Shown piece after piece: positions 46,184-58,640 of a DNA stretch of 64,000 nucleotides. How positions within the stretch are numbered: the stretch's first letter is position 1; the number at the start of each line of letters is the position of its first letter. The DNA is from Peltaster fructicola (lineage: Eukaryota; Ascomycota; Dothideomycetes): positions 497,501 to 561,500 of the forward strand of contig CP051140.1 of the NCBI GenBank assembly GCA_001592805.2, read 5' to 3'. Position numbers and translations under genes: made by a program. The notes beneath the pieces are model-generated. The model had not been told where the DNA came from. It saw only the letters and a program-made list of their open reading frames with translations, and searched no databases.

Positions 46184-47367
46184 GAAGCACATCAACACAT
46201 CTAGACGAGAGGACATCGTCTTCGGGACCATCGTGGACAATTCCAGCTTCACTAAAGCAGACTTCCTGCATGAAGTTGGCACTATAGTACTCATCTTCGT
46301 ACACTTCTCCGCCATGACGCTCGATCGTGAGTTTCCACACAAGGCTAGAAACTCGCGAGGCTTTTGCCATCAAGTTCTATACGGGAATGAGCATATACGA
46401 CATCGTTGGCCTCTATTTCACGGCCTCCTTTTGTAACGTCGTTGCATCTCAAGCACATAACTCTAGAGACTTCCTTTTCAGTTTCAGGCACGATTCGACA
46501 TTCGACCTGCTTGGCTACAACCCCAAAGGGCAATCATATCGGCACCATATTCTTCAGTAACCAGGGCACGCCTGAAGGCGGAACTCTCGAGGGTGGCTAA
46601 GGCTGCCACACTTCCACAGACTTCAACAGGAACGGCAGCAAGCTGAGCCTTCAGCCAGCTAGGCTTGTAGATTACATGAAGCTGAGATGTATGACCAATG
46701 TAAAAGTCTTATCGTGGGTGACTATCTCTATTCTCAAGTAGCGGTCATTTCGCATACTCCTTCGTGGTCGATGGCTCATGCGAAAGTCTGCACCAACTCG
46801 CTTGCCGAGACGCTCGAAAGAGATCACTTGGATCGTGCATGATGCGATACACATCCCTTAGCTCTACAGCTTCTATGGCGCATCTAGACCTTGAAGCTGG
46901 CGGATACTGATCCTGCATGCGCTGCTCCAGCACAGCAGCAGTGGACAAGCTGTCAGAAGACTGGCTGATATACATTCCTTCCCAACGCTCTCGTCATTGG
47001 GTCGTAAGGATGGCTGCTCGACGGTAGCAGGAACGCATGAAAACCATGCGGAGCTACAATATTGCTTGTGGCGTATCATCTTCGACATGTGTTCTTAGCA
47101 CCAGTCAGCACCGTAGATCATCTAGACCTATGCTTCATCAACCGCTAATGCTACAGACTGATCGGGAAGTCAGCTCGCTCGTGGTAAGCAGCTGCCTGTG
47201 TGGTATTCCGCCAGACTGCGACGAAAGACACAGGACAGTAGCCAGTGTCTCGCAGCTGACGATCCAGGCCATAGTCAGAGTGGTGATGTATCTTGTAGGC
47301 AAGTGCCACATCTCGAAGATGTCAATGTGGGTCGTGGCTGAGGGAAGACGCATCATCCATAACGCAT
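46184..47367. other. intergenic
   Basis: No gene recognised. Short frames at 46128-46533 (minus) have protein-like pieces but no domain. Confidence 0.4.
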
Positions 47368-48376
47368 CTACATGGTCGGAAACTCCAGAACACGATGGAG
47401 TCGGGGTACGATCTGCAGATAGCCTTCATCATGTGCAGTAAGGATACCATGCCGAACGAAGAAGTCCAGCAGAACCAGTGCACAGTTTGGTTTGAAGCCG
47501 CCGTCGCGCAGTGCAGCCTTGACTTCCTGAATCGTCTTCAGCTCGAAGCCTGCTACTTCATCATCACTCGGCTTTGGCACGACATCGCCTGGCAGCTCGA
47601 GGTCATAGACAAATTGACATTCTGGCTGCAGAAGCCCGGTCTCACCACCAGCTCGCTCATCCCGAATGTGAAAGTAGGTGACAGTACCGACAGGTTGTAT
47701 GCTTTACGCACCAGCTCTTCAGGCAGAGATGCCTCTTCTCCAGCTTCCTGATGATGCTTTCCATAGGACTCTCACCTGTTGCCATACCTCCAGCGACTGT
47801 ATTATCCAGCATGCCTCCATATGTCTGCTTCGTGGCAGCACGACGTGGGGTCCAGATCTTAATACCTGCTTCTGATCGAGTGTATGCCGTCAGATGGCAG
47901 CCATAGGACAAAATTCCGAAAAGAGGGCTTGCTGAGCGTTCGATACTGAAGAGCAAGTCGCGATTGGGACCATATACTGGGTACAGCTCATCTCGCCATC
48001 CTTTGAGTACTTCAAAGTGACCTGTGTCCCTCATTGCTGCCACAGTCAAAGCGACAATCTGTGATCGTTCTTGTTCTGATTCACCAGTCACTAATATCAA
48101 GGCTCTGTCTTTCTCGTCCAGGTTCCAATCTGTCAGTCCTCGAAACGTCTCAGCAACGGATGGCAGAAGGTAGCCAAGGTCGACATCAGGATATTGTGCA
48201 ACTTTGAGCGCATAGTAGTGGTCAAGGTGAGCGAGGTAGGACTCAGGATTGGAGTGGTAGTAAGGAAAGTTATCGCACTCATTGATGAGATCAAGGTAGC
48301 TCTTTGGTTGAGCGTCGACTGGCATCGGTTCTTGGGCAGTCATCTCTGCACCGCCCTCATGAGCTGCCATGGTCAC
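47368..48376 (-). pseudogene. DUF4743/Nudix hydrolase (thiamine-pyrophosphokinase-like), two frameshifts
   Basis: The N-terminal part (48376 to ~47750) fits the DUF4743 plus Nudix architecture of the yeast YJR142W type: LGYLLPSVAETFRGL, GHFEVLKGWRDELYPVYG, FSIERSASPLFGILSYG, and KQTYGGMLDNTVAGGMATGE. The next frame gives EAGEEASLPEELVRKAYNL, completing a Nudix box (GX5EX7REUXEEXGU, with Ser for the last Gly). A third frame gives TVTYFHIRDERAGGE and then the end up to the stop at 47368. One base seems missing at about 47745-47752, inside the Nudix box at its Arg-Glu pair, and one at about 47684-47692. As written the reading frame ends after HLLSHSG. Relatives hydrolyse oxidised thiamine diphosphates. 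Real decay or assembly indels are both possible. Confidence 0.75.
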
Positions 48377-49378
48377 AGGATTGTTCTTTGTCTGGCTGTG
48401 AAAGCGAGTATTGTGTAAGTCATGAGCGTGATGTCAGAGCTGCTACTGCTGGAGAATTCTTCCGATATTGCCCGGCAGACAACTTTGTTGGCTCGCAAGA
48501 TCGTCGGCTTCCTTCTTTCTTACCACAACCATCGGCGAACCAGCTCGAGTATGCTACAAGACGGCATCATTACTGCGTATACGCCAGCATCATCAGATTG
48601 CTTCGTGATGGAGTCAAGCTGTGTACCAGCACAATTCGTGCACCAACGCACGCCGAAGGTATCTGCTTCAAGTCACAATAGCAACAACATTCTGCCTAGC
48701 ATTTTCAGACATCAGGTTTGCTCATCCCTCGTGCACTGTGTTCAGCTATAGTGTGCCGTTCGAACAAGCACGTAAAAATCACGTTGATGTCTTTTCGTGG
48801 CATCGACCATGCTAAATCATCGTCTCCGGGTCCTTCGCAGCGCAGGGAGACAACCTCACGAAATTAGAGAAGGCTCTGGGCGAGGAGTATGCAGACATAG
48901 GATTCGTTGCATCGCCACATACACCTTATGCATGTCTGTCGTGAGCGGTCATCATCCAGACTACCTGATCCTATCATCTTACAACACTCGGGTGCATTAT
49001 TGCTGCTGCATTGCTACCACATCGTACCTCAGCACAAGCCTAACGCGCCAACGCAGGTCTCCTTTTCTTTCTTAGGTGCCAATACGGGTTGATCTTCCCT
49101 TCTTGCTACTGTCATCTTCAACAGCTAGCAAGACATCGCTTCTATGAGTAGACAGGAAGCGTCGATCAACATAGAACACAAGCTTGAGCTTGCTGTGCAG
49201 CAAGGAAATCATTGCTCAATCTTGATGCAAAGTAGAGTACAGGTCAACCGTTCCCTCGTATCATTGGATGGTTGCTTAACATCATCATCATCTGAGAAGA
49301 GAAATATCCGTCATCCGGCAGAACCACAAACGCTCGCTCCTACCCAGCAGCATCGTACCAGATTGCAACCTTTGCTCA
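48377..49378. other. intergenic
   Basis: No gene supported. Confidence 0.45.
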
Positions 49379-51346
49379 TTACTGCACAGCCAATACAGCT
49401 ACACACCATGCCGGGAGTGTAATCGAGAAACAACCGTCTTGTCCATTCACGTTTGAGGTGACTGGCTTGACTGTCTCTTGACCAGGGTAATTGCTGGCAT
49501 TTGGTGAACCTGTGATGAGACTGAGCGTGCCGTGTGACTTCTCAGCCACATGTATGTCCACAGTCTGTTGCATAGAGCCGTAATTGGCGAGCTTGACATA
49601 GTATGCGTCGCCCTTGCTGCTCGCAACCCAATAGACTGGGCCAAACGCCGCATCAGATACGACCTCGTGGATGGTATCGCCTCGATTGACAGAGAACAGC
49701 TGCTGGACGAAATAGCTTGTCGATCGTGTCACACCATTGGTAGGGTCATAGCCATACAGATCCGGACTCCATTCAGCCACACCGAAGTGCTCGAGTAGAG
49801 GAGCGTATGATGCCATTCGCACCACATCGCTGTTTCGTTCCATGCCAATCATGTAGACTGCCTCAGCCACGGACGCTTGCATATACTGCCAATAAGTCTG
49901 ACTGCCATCATCGTGGGTGGTGCTGGCATACTCTCCCACTATCAAAGGCTTGTTACGATCCCAATTGTCAAACTCATTGAAGTTGTCAATGAACTGGTGC
50001 GGTGGCCAGTAATGGTGAACATCTTGCCAGACTTGTGGTCCAGGATTGGAGATGATCCCGCTATCGCTGTCCTGAGGTGCTGTAGTAGCAACGAAGGTCA
50101 GCTGTGGATAGTTGGCGTGAATAGCATTGTAGAACATCTGGAAGCGTGCGTCGTATGATGCCGTACCGTCGTTCAAGAAGTCTTCGTTGCCGATCTCGAT
50201 ATGCTCGACATCATAAGGCTGCGGATGGCCAAGTCTGGCACGCCATGAGCCATATGGTGTGCTCGAATCACCAAGGACAAACTGCCTATGTTAGCAACTT
50301 TCCGGGCAGCAGGAAGTCTACATATACCTCAAGCTCATTCAGCGCATCTTGGACAAAGGGCTCCAGAGCGCTACCGGTGACCACACCACCACCAAGTGTC
50401 AGGCCATCCCAGAGTGCAAGCAGTGGTGTCATGCCGACATCTTCGCAGAAGTTAAGGTACTCCATCAAACCAAGACCATCGGTGTTTGGGTAGCTCCAAT
50501 CACCTTGTCGACCAGGACGGTCTTGAACGGGACCAACAGTGTTGTTCCAGATCCAACGATCAGCGACTGTTGCTCCCTCGAGGTTGTTGCCACCCGGAAG
50601 TCTCATGAAAGAAGGTTGTAGTGCGGCGATACCATTAGCAACCTCGTTGTCCATTCCGTTGACTCTGTCCTTATACGTAGGAGGGTACAGCAAAGGAAAA
50701 CCAACATTTATGTGCCCATTGCTCTTGGCGGGGTCGAAGGTGATCTGCCAGCTGTTGTTACCGTTCGGTGCTGCTGTACTGACGTGGAGCTCAGCCTGGT
50801 AGCAAGACCAACGATGGGCATTTGAGGACACTCCAATATTGCTTGAGGCCAGTATGCTACCACTCTCCGATACCAATGAGACAACTGCATCACCATCGTA
50901 CACACCCTTGAGCCAAACTGTGGACGAATACACCTGTGGAATGACTTGTGGCAGATCAGCATCATGACAAAGGATACCACACACAACCGACCTCGAATAC
51001 CGTAGTAACCACCATTGGACAGACCAGCCTGACCAGTAGCTCCTTGATTGAAGCTCACAAGTACTGTAGGATGTTTTGCAGTGCCGATGGTTGTATTGTT
51101 GTCTTGAGAGATCTTGGCAGCGCCGACGGCATCGAATGGTGCCAGTCCTGGGTTGTCACCCTGGAATCCGTTGTTTCTCAGCTGTTGGCTGTAAAGTGCA
51201 CCGTCCCCAGAGTTGTTAATGTCCTCAAACATGATGCCATAGAGGTAAGGACTGGATGCATTGCCACCTGAAGATGATACAGTGAGTGTGATGGCGTGAA
51301 CTGTTGCTACCACAGTTGCGGTGAACAGTACACTCTTGCACAGCAT
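49379..51346 (-). CDS. secreted GH51 alpha-L-arabinofuranosidase
   Basis: Three exons, 51346-50992, 50944-50328 and 50281-49379, total 624 aa; introns of 47 and 46 bp; phases agree. Signal peptide MLCKSVLFTATVVATVHA. The beta-sandwich start SPYLYGIMFEDINNSGDG is a GH51 hallmark. The catalytic barrel shows FMRLPGGNNLEG, the acid/base Glu in VEHIEIGNEDF, and the nucleophile Glu in PLIVGEYAS. The C-terminus is the small beta domain (DAYYVKLANYGSMQQTVDI to LPAWCVAVLAVQ). It releases L-arabinose from arabinan and arabinoxylan outside the cell. Intact, with a length usual for the family. Confidence 0.92.
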
Positions 51347-54300
51347 TGTGATGATTGAAGTAGAGCCAATGTGTTGACTCCTCGTTCGTTCATCTTTGCT
51401 TTATACCTGCTGGCGTCACTTTTGTGAGGACAGGAGCACAATAGCAAGGGTCGAGGTCGGCTCATTGTATAAGCATGATGCGGAGCTGAAGTACCGGCAG
51501 ACGAGTTCTGATACTGCTGCTACCCCTGGTGTAGTTCGAGCATCTCCTCTTGAAGAGCTCCTCGCCAGGGACTGACCACTGCCATGGCGGGTCCATCGCC
51601 TCAAGTAATGTAACGAGTTGTAATTCACGGCATCGCTGTTCAGTTGGTCTCCAGTCTCGCCTCCCATGCAGGCGAAGAATGATCGTGTAGTGCAAGCAGT
51701 AGGGGACTGTCGGCAATGAATCTATGCTTGTGGAGCATTGCTAGTTTTTGGAAGGTCGCCTATAGTATCTGGCTGAAGTGACATGTTCCGGTGGAGGTAC
51801 GATGCTTTCCTTTCGTCGCAGACGGGATATCCTTGAGAAGTGAGCATGTATTTCGAAGTCGATTGCGTAGTTGCGTGTCACAGTGGTAGGCAGCGCTGCG
51901 AAAGCCACCGAAACTTTGCATCGTACAACATCCGAGCCTGTCCGGAAGCATCATTGAGGACTCTCTCACTCGCTGGAGCAAGGGTATCGTTTCGAAACGC
52001 TTACCATTGTGCCAGCACGAATCAACACAGCTGATCCTTGAATCATAAGCTGCAGCCACGTAGTGCCGCATTTCTCACAGTATTGGCAGTTACAGAGCAA
52101 AGCTCATATCGCACTCTGCACTAAAGTGCATCTACTGTAGTGTCCAGGCTCTTGTTGGAGATGAGGTGAAGTGCATGCACAAACGCTCTGAAGATACCCT
52201 TGCTGTCGAGCAGGAACGATAATGCTTGCTCCTCCGAAGCATCCACTCGAAACTCTGCTCAGCCTGGCAAGACTTCGAAGCGATGGGATATGATGGTTTG
52301 CTGCTACACACAGCTTGCCATTGTTGTACAACAATGTGTGCCACTTGAGCGCCCCGTGTGAAGAGGATCCCTCTCGCGCCGTTCGCCTCTGTCTTCGGCA
52401 TTTACATCCGAGGACAGGGGTGTCTGTGTCGATCGTAGGTAGCAATGGCTGGACTGTATGTTGGTAACGGGCCCAGGACAACAGCGCGTCGCATATACTC
52501 TCGAGCGCTTGTCCTAAGCATACCGGTTGTTTGTGAGCTCCCTACTCGCCCGTTGATGGCGCCATCAAAGGAAATTGTGCTTGAAGGACCACTGAAGCTG
52601 TGCATTCTCCTTGGTGTTCGGATCGACGATCGTGCCGCGTGCTGCGATCGACGTAGTGCGCACAGAGAGTCGGTCCAGACGGTGTGTCTCTCACTTCGTT
52701 GTTCAGCGTCCTACTGGCAGACAATCAGTGTATGAGACTCGATACGTCGTGCATGGTGTGAGATGCGTGTCGGCTGTTTGGGTCAGGAAAGGGTACTTGG
52801 TCTGTGCTCAGCTGTTCTATTTGACTTTAGTATGCAACCTGCTTCTCTTCCTCCTGCTTAAGCTCTACTCTCTTGTGCCTTCACTTGTTACAGACAACAG
52901 TAGTGACTGTGATGCTGCACTAGCACCTCGCGCCGTCTCGCGCATCTTGACCACTGTGTCCACCCCGAGCATGTCTCACGACAGCGGCTCCATGTGCTTG
53001 CCCAGCCGAAGCTCGAGGAATCGCTTTGAACTGATGCCTTCCGCAGGCTGAAGTCATCGACTTGACTCTCGCTTACCTCTATTACTCACATACGATTCAA
53101 TACTGGCCATGAGACGGCATGTCGTCGAACGCGAAGCTGCAATGTGGTTCAGAAGGAGATCTCTGATGATGAGAACGATGGATGATCAGTCCTCGACAAG
53201 AGCATGAACTATATATCAATCAGAAGCAGCACATCTGGCTGGACATTCAATCTACCCTCCCGACGCTCCAGTCATCGATTGGCGGTTGAGTCATCACCTG
53301 ACGCTGAAACCTAGCCATACCCGAAGGTCATCGCCGAAGATCATCTCCTAAGAGTACAACACCCATATTCTGCTGGTCGATTGCAGGGTCCACCCATATC
53401 AATGAGAACCCATGTATGTGTGATATCGGACGGATCAACTTTGGCTTCTAAATGCGCATGTGAGTCCAACATCATCTGTTGTACAGCTCCGTCTCTCTAT
53501 GCAGCGCCCATCATTGCTAGGAGAACATCAAGCCATGGCGCAAGCTGATACTGACACAGCGGGATCACCGGTAAAGCCTGAACGCACCGTGCCGCTGGTC
53601 AATACGCACGCCTTGTTCGAGAGATGCCATTTCAAAGAGCATCGACATTTTAGTGCGAGGCTTTTATCAGAACATAGCATGGCATTGTGACGTCTTCGAC
53701 GGCGCTGCATTCAGAAGTCAGCTCGCTCAGTGTTATCTTTTGTCATCCAGACAGCTACAGCTAGCACCCTTCGATCGTTTCCTGCTTTGCTTTTCCAAAT
53801 CTCGCACAGGCTCTGTTGTTCCAGCCTCTACGATATGACAAATGCCTCCATGGTGTGAAATGCACTGCTGCCATGAGGCTATCCGACAAGACGACAGAAT
53901 ACAATTATACGGGAGACTGGATTACGTCGTCCTTCAGGAAAAGCGAGCTCGATCTGACGGCAGTTCAGCCAGAGCTCATGCCAGCCTGCTTCGAAAAGAC
54001 ATCCGGATTGGTGGAGGAGGCGTGGCACACTCTCGGAGCCGCTATGCGTGGTGTTCACCATATTGGAGCAGAACCTAACCTCGAGCGTCGAAAGCTCACC
54101 ACGATCTTGGACGTGAGGTGCGGTACATGCTCCATCTCGTGGATGCTCGTCTGGGAATCGTTCTTGGAAGACCGGTTTCGACAAGGGTAGATCCCAATGA
54201 TGTACCAGTTCCAACAGTATGGGATCATGACTCTGAGGCGCCACGGCACCCAGCTCCAACAGTATGAGATCATGACTCTGATACGCCACGGCACCCAGCA

Positions 54301-54470
54301 CCCAGCGACCGTTATCTTGTGTGATTAACATACCGCTTATACATACCTACAAGATATACAGGAACTATGGAGCACCGAATACTACCATGTTCTCGTCCAG
54401 CAAATCCATGGAGACCTACTCGCCAAGGTTGCAAATCTACTCTCATGGTCCAGGCTACACAGGTCACGTC
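51347..54470. other. intergenic with a 45-bp duplication
   Basis: No gene supported; frames such as 52611-53051 and 53816-54190 have no recognised domain. A 45-bp tandem duplication lies at 54210-54300. Confidence 0.45.
54210..54300. repeat. 45-bp tandem duplication
   Basis: Two copies of a segment beginning TCCAACAGTATG and ending GCCACGGCACCCAGC start at 54210 and 54255 and differ at a few bases. The period is a multiple of three. Confidence 0.85.
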
Positions 54471-54479
54471 AACATGAGC

Positions 54480-56230
54480 CTTATCGGCTTTCTGCAGCCT
54501 TGGAGACAATGCATACCGACGTGTACTTCGTGCTCTCTGCTCTACATCGACTTTTCATCTTCGTGGAGTTAAGCAATCGTGCTAGGGCTTATCACGCGGC
54601 AATCCAGATCCTGGAGTCACAGGTCCGTCTCTTCGACAAGACAGAACCGTTACAGCAGCAGGGGTTTGGCTATGTTTTTTCCGCATCCGATGCCATGGTG
54701 CTTATCATGGCCTTGCACGTTCGGAAGGCAGACGAATTTACAGATCAACTTCTCACAATGAAGACCAAACTCGAGTGGTCTTAAGAAAGGCTCAAGGTGT
54801 TACAAAGTACGAATGCATCGGAGAGCTCAGTCTTTGACATTACTCAACGTCTATCTTGGAGACAGCTGGCCGCTAGCACACCAAGTTCGACTGCATCACT
54901 TCACACTCGTCAGGATGGCGCAATGAGTGGTAATTCGGCGGCAATAGAAGCATGGATATCACGCGTAGATTGGGATGCTGTGTCACACCCTATTCTCGAG
55001 GAACTACCTCACCTTCAGCCATTTACCCAGCTGTTGTACGACGGAACTCTGAGCATCGATCCAGCATGGTAAACACTGCACAAATGTGCTGTCGAACTTG
55101 GCGAAATCCAGTGCCTATTCAGCCAAGGAACTAGCCGAAACACACTTCATCGATGTGAAGTCGCTGATCTATCCTTTGAAGGTCTTTCGTCAACTGGCAC
55201 TCCATGTCTCGAGCAAGACATCAGTCCCTTCACTTCGAAGCATATGCACTTCACCTGTATCTGTCTTTCTCTGGATTACAGCCGTGCGCAAATGCTGCCA
55301 GATCGTCGAGCCAGATCCTCCTTGCGTTCGTCCATGATCTCACCAGGTTCACCTCTTAGCCAAGCTCTGCTCATAGCCAGCAATCATTCCCATCCACACC
55401 CTCCATCAAATCTACGATTCAGTCAAGTTCGTCGGCTCCGATGCCTATTTCCATGATAGTGCCAATGGGAAGACGAGGCACATCCTTGTCCACCATTCGA
55501 TTGTCAACAGCAATGAATGTCCTGGACAATCAACAGAACGTACAGGTGCAAAGTCTGAGTTGAATGTTGGCGAAAATGGACCGCACCTCTGCAAGAATTG
55601 TGTAAGCTTAACGACAGTCTGTACACTTTGAATCTCGTCCGGGAAGATATAGACCCTGTGAGTAGCTCCATGGCCCTACAATATCGGAGGAAGCTCAGTA
55701 GGTTCTAGGTGTGGATACCTCTCGCAAGGCCAGCTCTTCGATTTCCTCCAGCACTTACAGATGCGAGCATATCATAGAGATCAGCAGCTGCGAGGCACTC
55801 TCTGATCTCGCAGTCCTCTTCAACACTGGATATCCTCAGATACCATACTATCATCAGCTCGCTGCACAGTTTACTTCTCGCTGTCAATCAAGCGCCGGCT
55901 TGAGCATACAGTCCGTTGACTTACAAGCCCGCCATGGTGGACAAGGTTTGCGTATACGCTCATAGAAGAATGGGTCGAAACAGCCTTGCTCAACATCTTC
56001 TACAACCAGTTCGTTCTACACAGCATAGCCGTCTTTGGCCTCATCCAGCCCCCGCGACGCCGCGCGCTACACATCGAGTACGGTGAGAGACAGACCTCCA
56101 TCGGATGCCACTGACTATCTGAAGCTCCTCTGCGATACATGGCAACGATCGGAAGAGCCTGTTTGGGAGGAAGACGCGGCCAATGTGATCGAGGCCGACA
56201 TCTCAGCTCTCCAGAGTAAGTAAGACAGCT
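54480..56230 (+). other. possible decayed gene(s), several frames
   Basis: Protein-like plus-strand stretches follow one another in changing frames. 54500-54781 encodes LSALHRLFIFVELSNRARA, then HVRKADEFTDQLLTMKTKL, reminiscent of the helical C-terminus of fungal Zn2Cys6 regulators. 54797-55069 runs to a single TAA after LLYDGTLSIDPAW, and the same frame then stays open to 55456. Near 55390-55580 a further frame reads TLHQIYDSVKFVGSDAYFHD. I cannot name a family with confidence; no zinc cluster was seen upstream. Confidence 0.3.
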
Positions 56231-58640
56231 GTTACCAGTCGCCTCATGATATCGAAATCAGTCAGAAATGCAAAGATCAGCAGTAGAGCTGTCATGCAGG
56301 ACCTCCTTCTTCAGGCGTCCCTTCGGCTCGTGATCGAACATCGAAAATGAGGTCAGTGTCGAACGATCTCTGCTAGTGAGCTCAAACTCAGGCATGATCT
56401 AAGCACGCAACTTGAGAAGTCGCCTGCTGCAGCATTGGCGGTGAATGGCTCTGAGCTCGATCTTCGCATCTTCAGCATCTTGGCCTAACGCTGCACGGAT
56501 CAATGTGATACTTCCATTGTGGATAAGCTCTGCCGGTGGAAGAGCAGTGTTTGTCTGCACTCTCACAGCAAATAACAGAGAGTTCCTGAGATCTGTGAGC
56601 TCTTCTTTGATCACGACGACATCATTCCACTAAGCATTAACTACCCTCGTTGTCCTTACTTCGATCTCTGCGATGTGCATTCTCTCGAAGATTGCACAAG
56701 CAGTGTCCAGGTGCAGGATGTTGTCCGCTATGCTAACGTATCGAGCGATAGATCAACTGGCTCCGTCGTCAAGTCTCCAGGTTGACTACCACCGCATGAA
56801 CAGTGCCGAGAGGGTGTCGAGCTCGTATGAGCCCATTCCCCATGAGGTACATGCTACGTCTCCGTTATGAGCATTGCCGTACACGGAGACAAGACTATGC
56901 TGATAGCGAAAAGGGCATCGGAGCTGGTGAGATCTCTGCAAAGTGTACCGTTGCACAAGTAGAGCAGAAAGGAAGATCGCGCTTTCGTGCGACTGTGGAA
57001 TGGGCATACATAGATTTGGGAGAGGTAGAGGTGACATTGAGGCCATATGCGTGATTCAGCTGGTTCTTCCACTAAAACTCACAACTGGGTCTACTGCCTA
57101 GACCAGCGTGCAATCGGGAGGTTACTCCACATGCTCTTTCCTCTTCCTTTATTTCCTCCACCTCGTCCTCGTGTCATGCTCTGTCTTTCTTCCACCTTCT
57201 TCATATTGTTTCTTATTATGCTTCGTACCGGCCATATACTGCAGTGCGCGTCATACGTGGTCGTTCTCCAAGACTACTAGCTTTCCGCAGTACCGCAAAA
57301 GCATCGAGAGGACCGCCATATGAGTTCGAGGGTGCATAGTGGCAGGCGAAGATGTCGCTGATTGTGCCACACGCGAGTACGCTGATCATTGCACCCGCAC
57401 GACAAGCATGTGATCATTGGTCCGCACAGATGTACTGAGAAGGCAACTGCTCGCCACCTTTGAGCTCATATCAGATATGTGAGGCTACCAGTGCCATGGT
57501 TGGAGTGACATCTATACATACAACCAATCAAATCGGCACGCGCTGTGCATCAGGAAGATATCACCAGAACCGAGAGAACTTCATCGACAGTATGGTTCCT
57601 CACGAGCATGCTAGGCATGTTTACCGTAGTCAACGTTGTGGTATATATATGCCCTCAGCCTCATCTACACTCAACTTGTCTTCATCAGAAGCAGCACACA
57701 CAATCTCAGTCAAGTAAGAGAGGGCGAAGAGAATCCCCAAGGATCAGAATCTGGCTACCTCGGACGACTTCAGCCAATCATCGTCGCGTCTACATCTAAC
57801 CATGTGAGTATACTGCGACTACCAGGAGTGTTCGAGCCATCAGCTCACAGACTACGTCCAGGTGTTACGTCGTTTTGGCCACGTATACTGCATGCGGCCA
57901 CCACACAGTCTCTCATGAGATGTGCAGCGCAGCCAAACAAAGACAAACACCACAATTCTGTGAAGCCGCTCACGAACCTGCCGCCACCGAGCTAGATCAG
58001 TCCTACGGACCCTGTCCGAATAGAAAGTACCACCCAATTGGCAGTAGCACAAGAAGCTACAACAGCAGCAATCCAGAAAAGATCAGCACAAGGTGGAAGT
58101 AGTGATCGATAGGCATCTTACGGACATGCTCTGAGCCAAAAGTACCACCGAGCTTTACCTCGCATGCTCGAGATGTCATCGTTGGCCTCTCTTTGTTTCC
58201 CAAGCGATACCTTCTTTGCCTACACATTCACTTATCTCCCTGCGGTAACTTCAAGTTCCGTACTGCTGGAAAGAGGGTACGAGCAATCGTATGACTCTTC
58301 ACAAGCTTAGAAGCAAAGCAAAACATTGACAACTTCATTTTGGACATCGCTTCTTGAGCTCCTCGCGGCCAGGATGCTTCGTCGTGGCATTGTATGACTG
58401 GTCCGTTGAATGAGCACACTACCTGCTGCTGGTGCCTCCACCGGATCAAGACCCCGGACTACCGCGCCTCTGGAAAGTGCGACAAAGGTAGCACAATATG
58501 GTAAATCGTTACGCAATTCGTCTCTGAACGTACGTGGACTGATGATGGCTGCCGTCAGCGTGAGGGCCAGGTCGGAGAACAGACAGCGACCTTCAAATCA
58601 TGGGCTCGGACCTCTATCATCCAAGTACTGACGACCATAC
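56231..58640. other. intergenic
   Basis: No gene supported. Two weak frames (56399-56614 minus and 56803-57054 plus) look somewhat protein-like without a domain. Confidence 0.4.
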
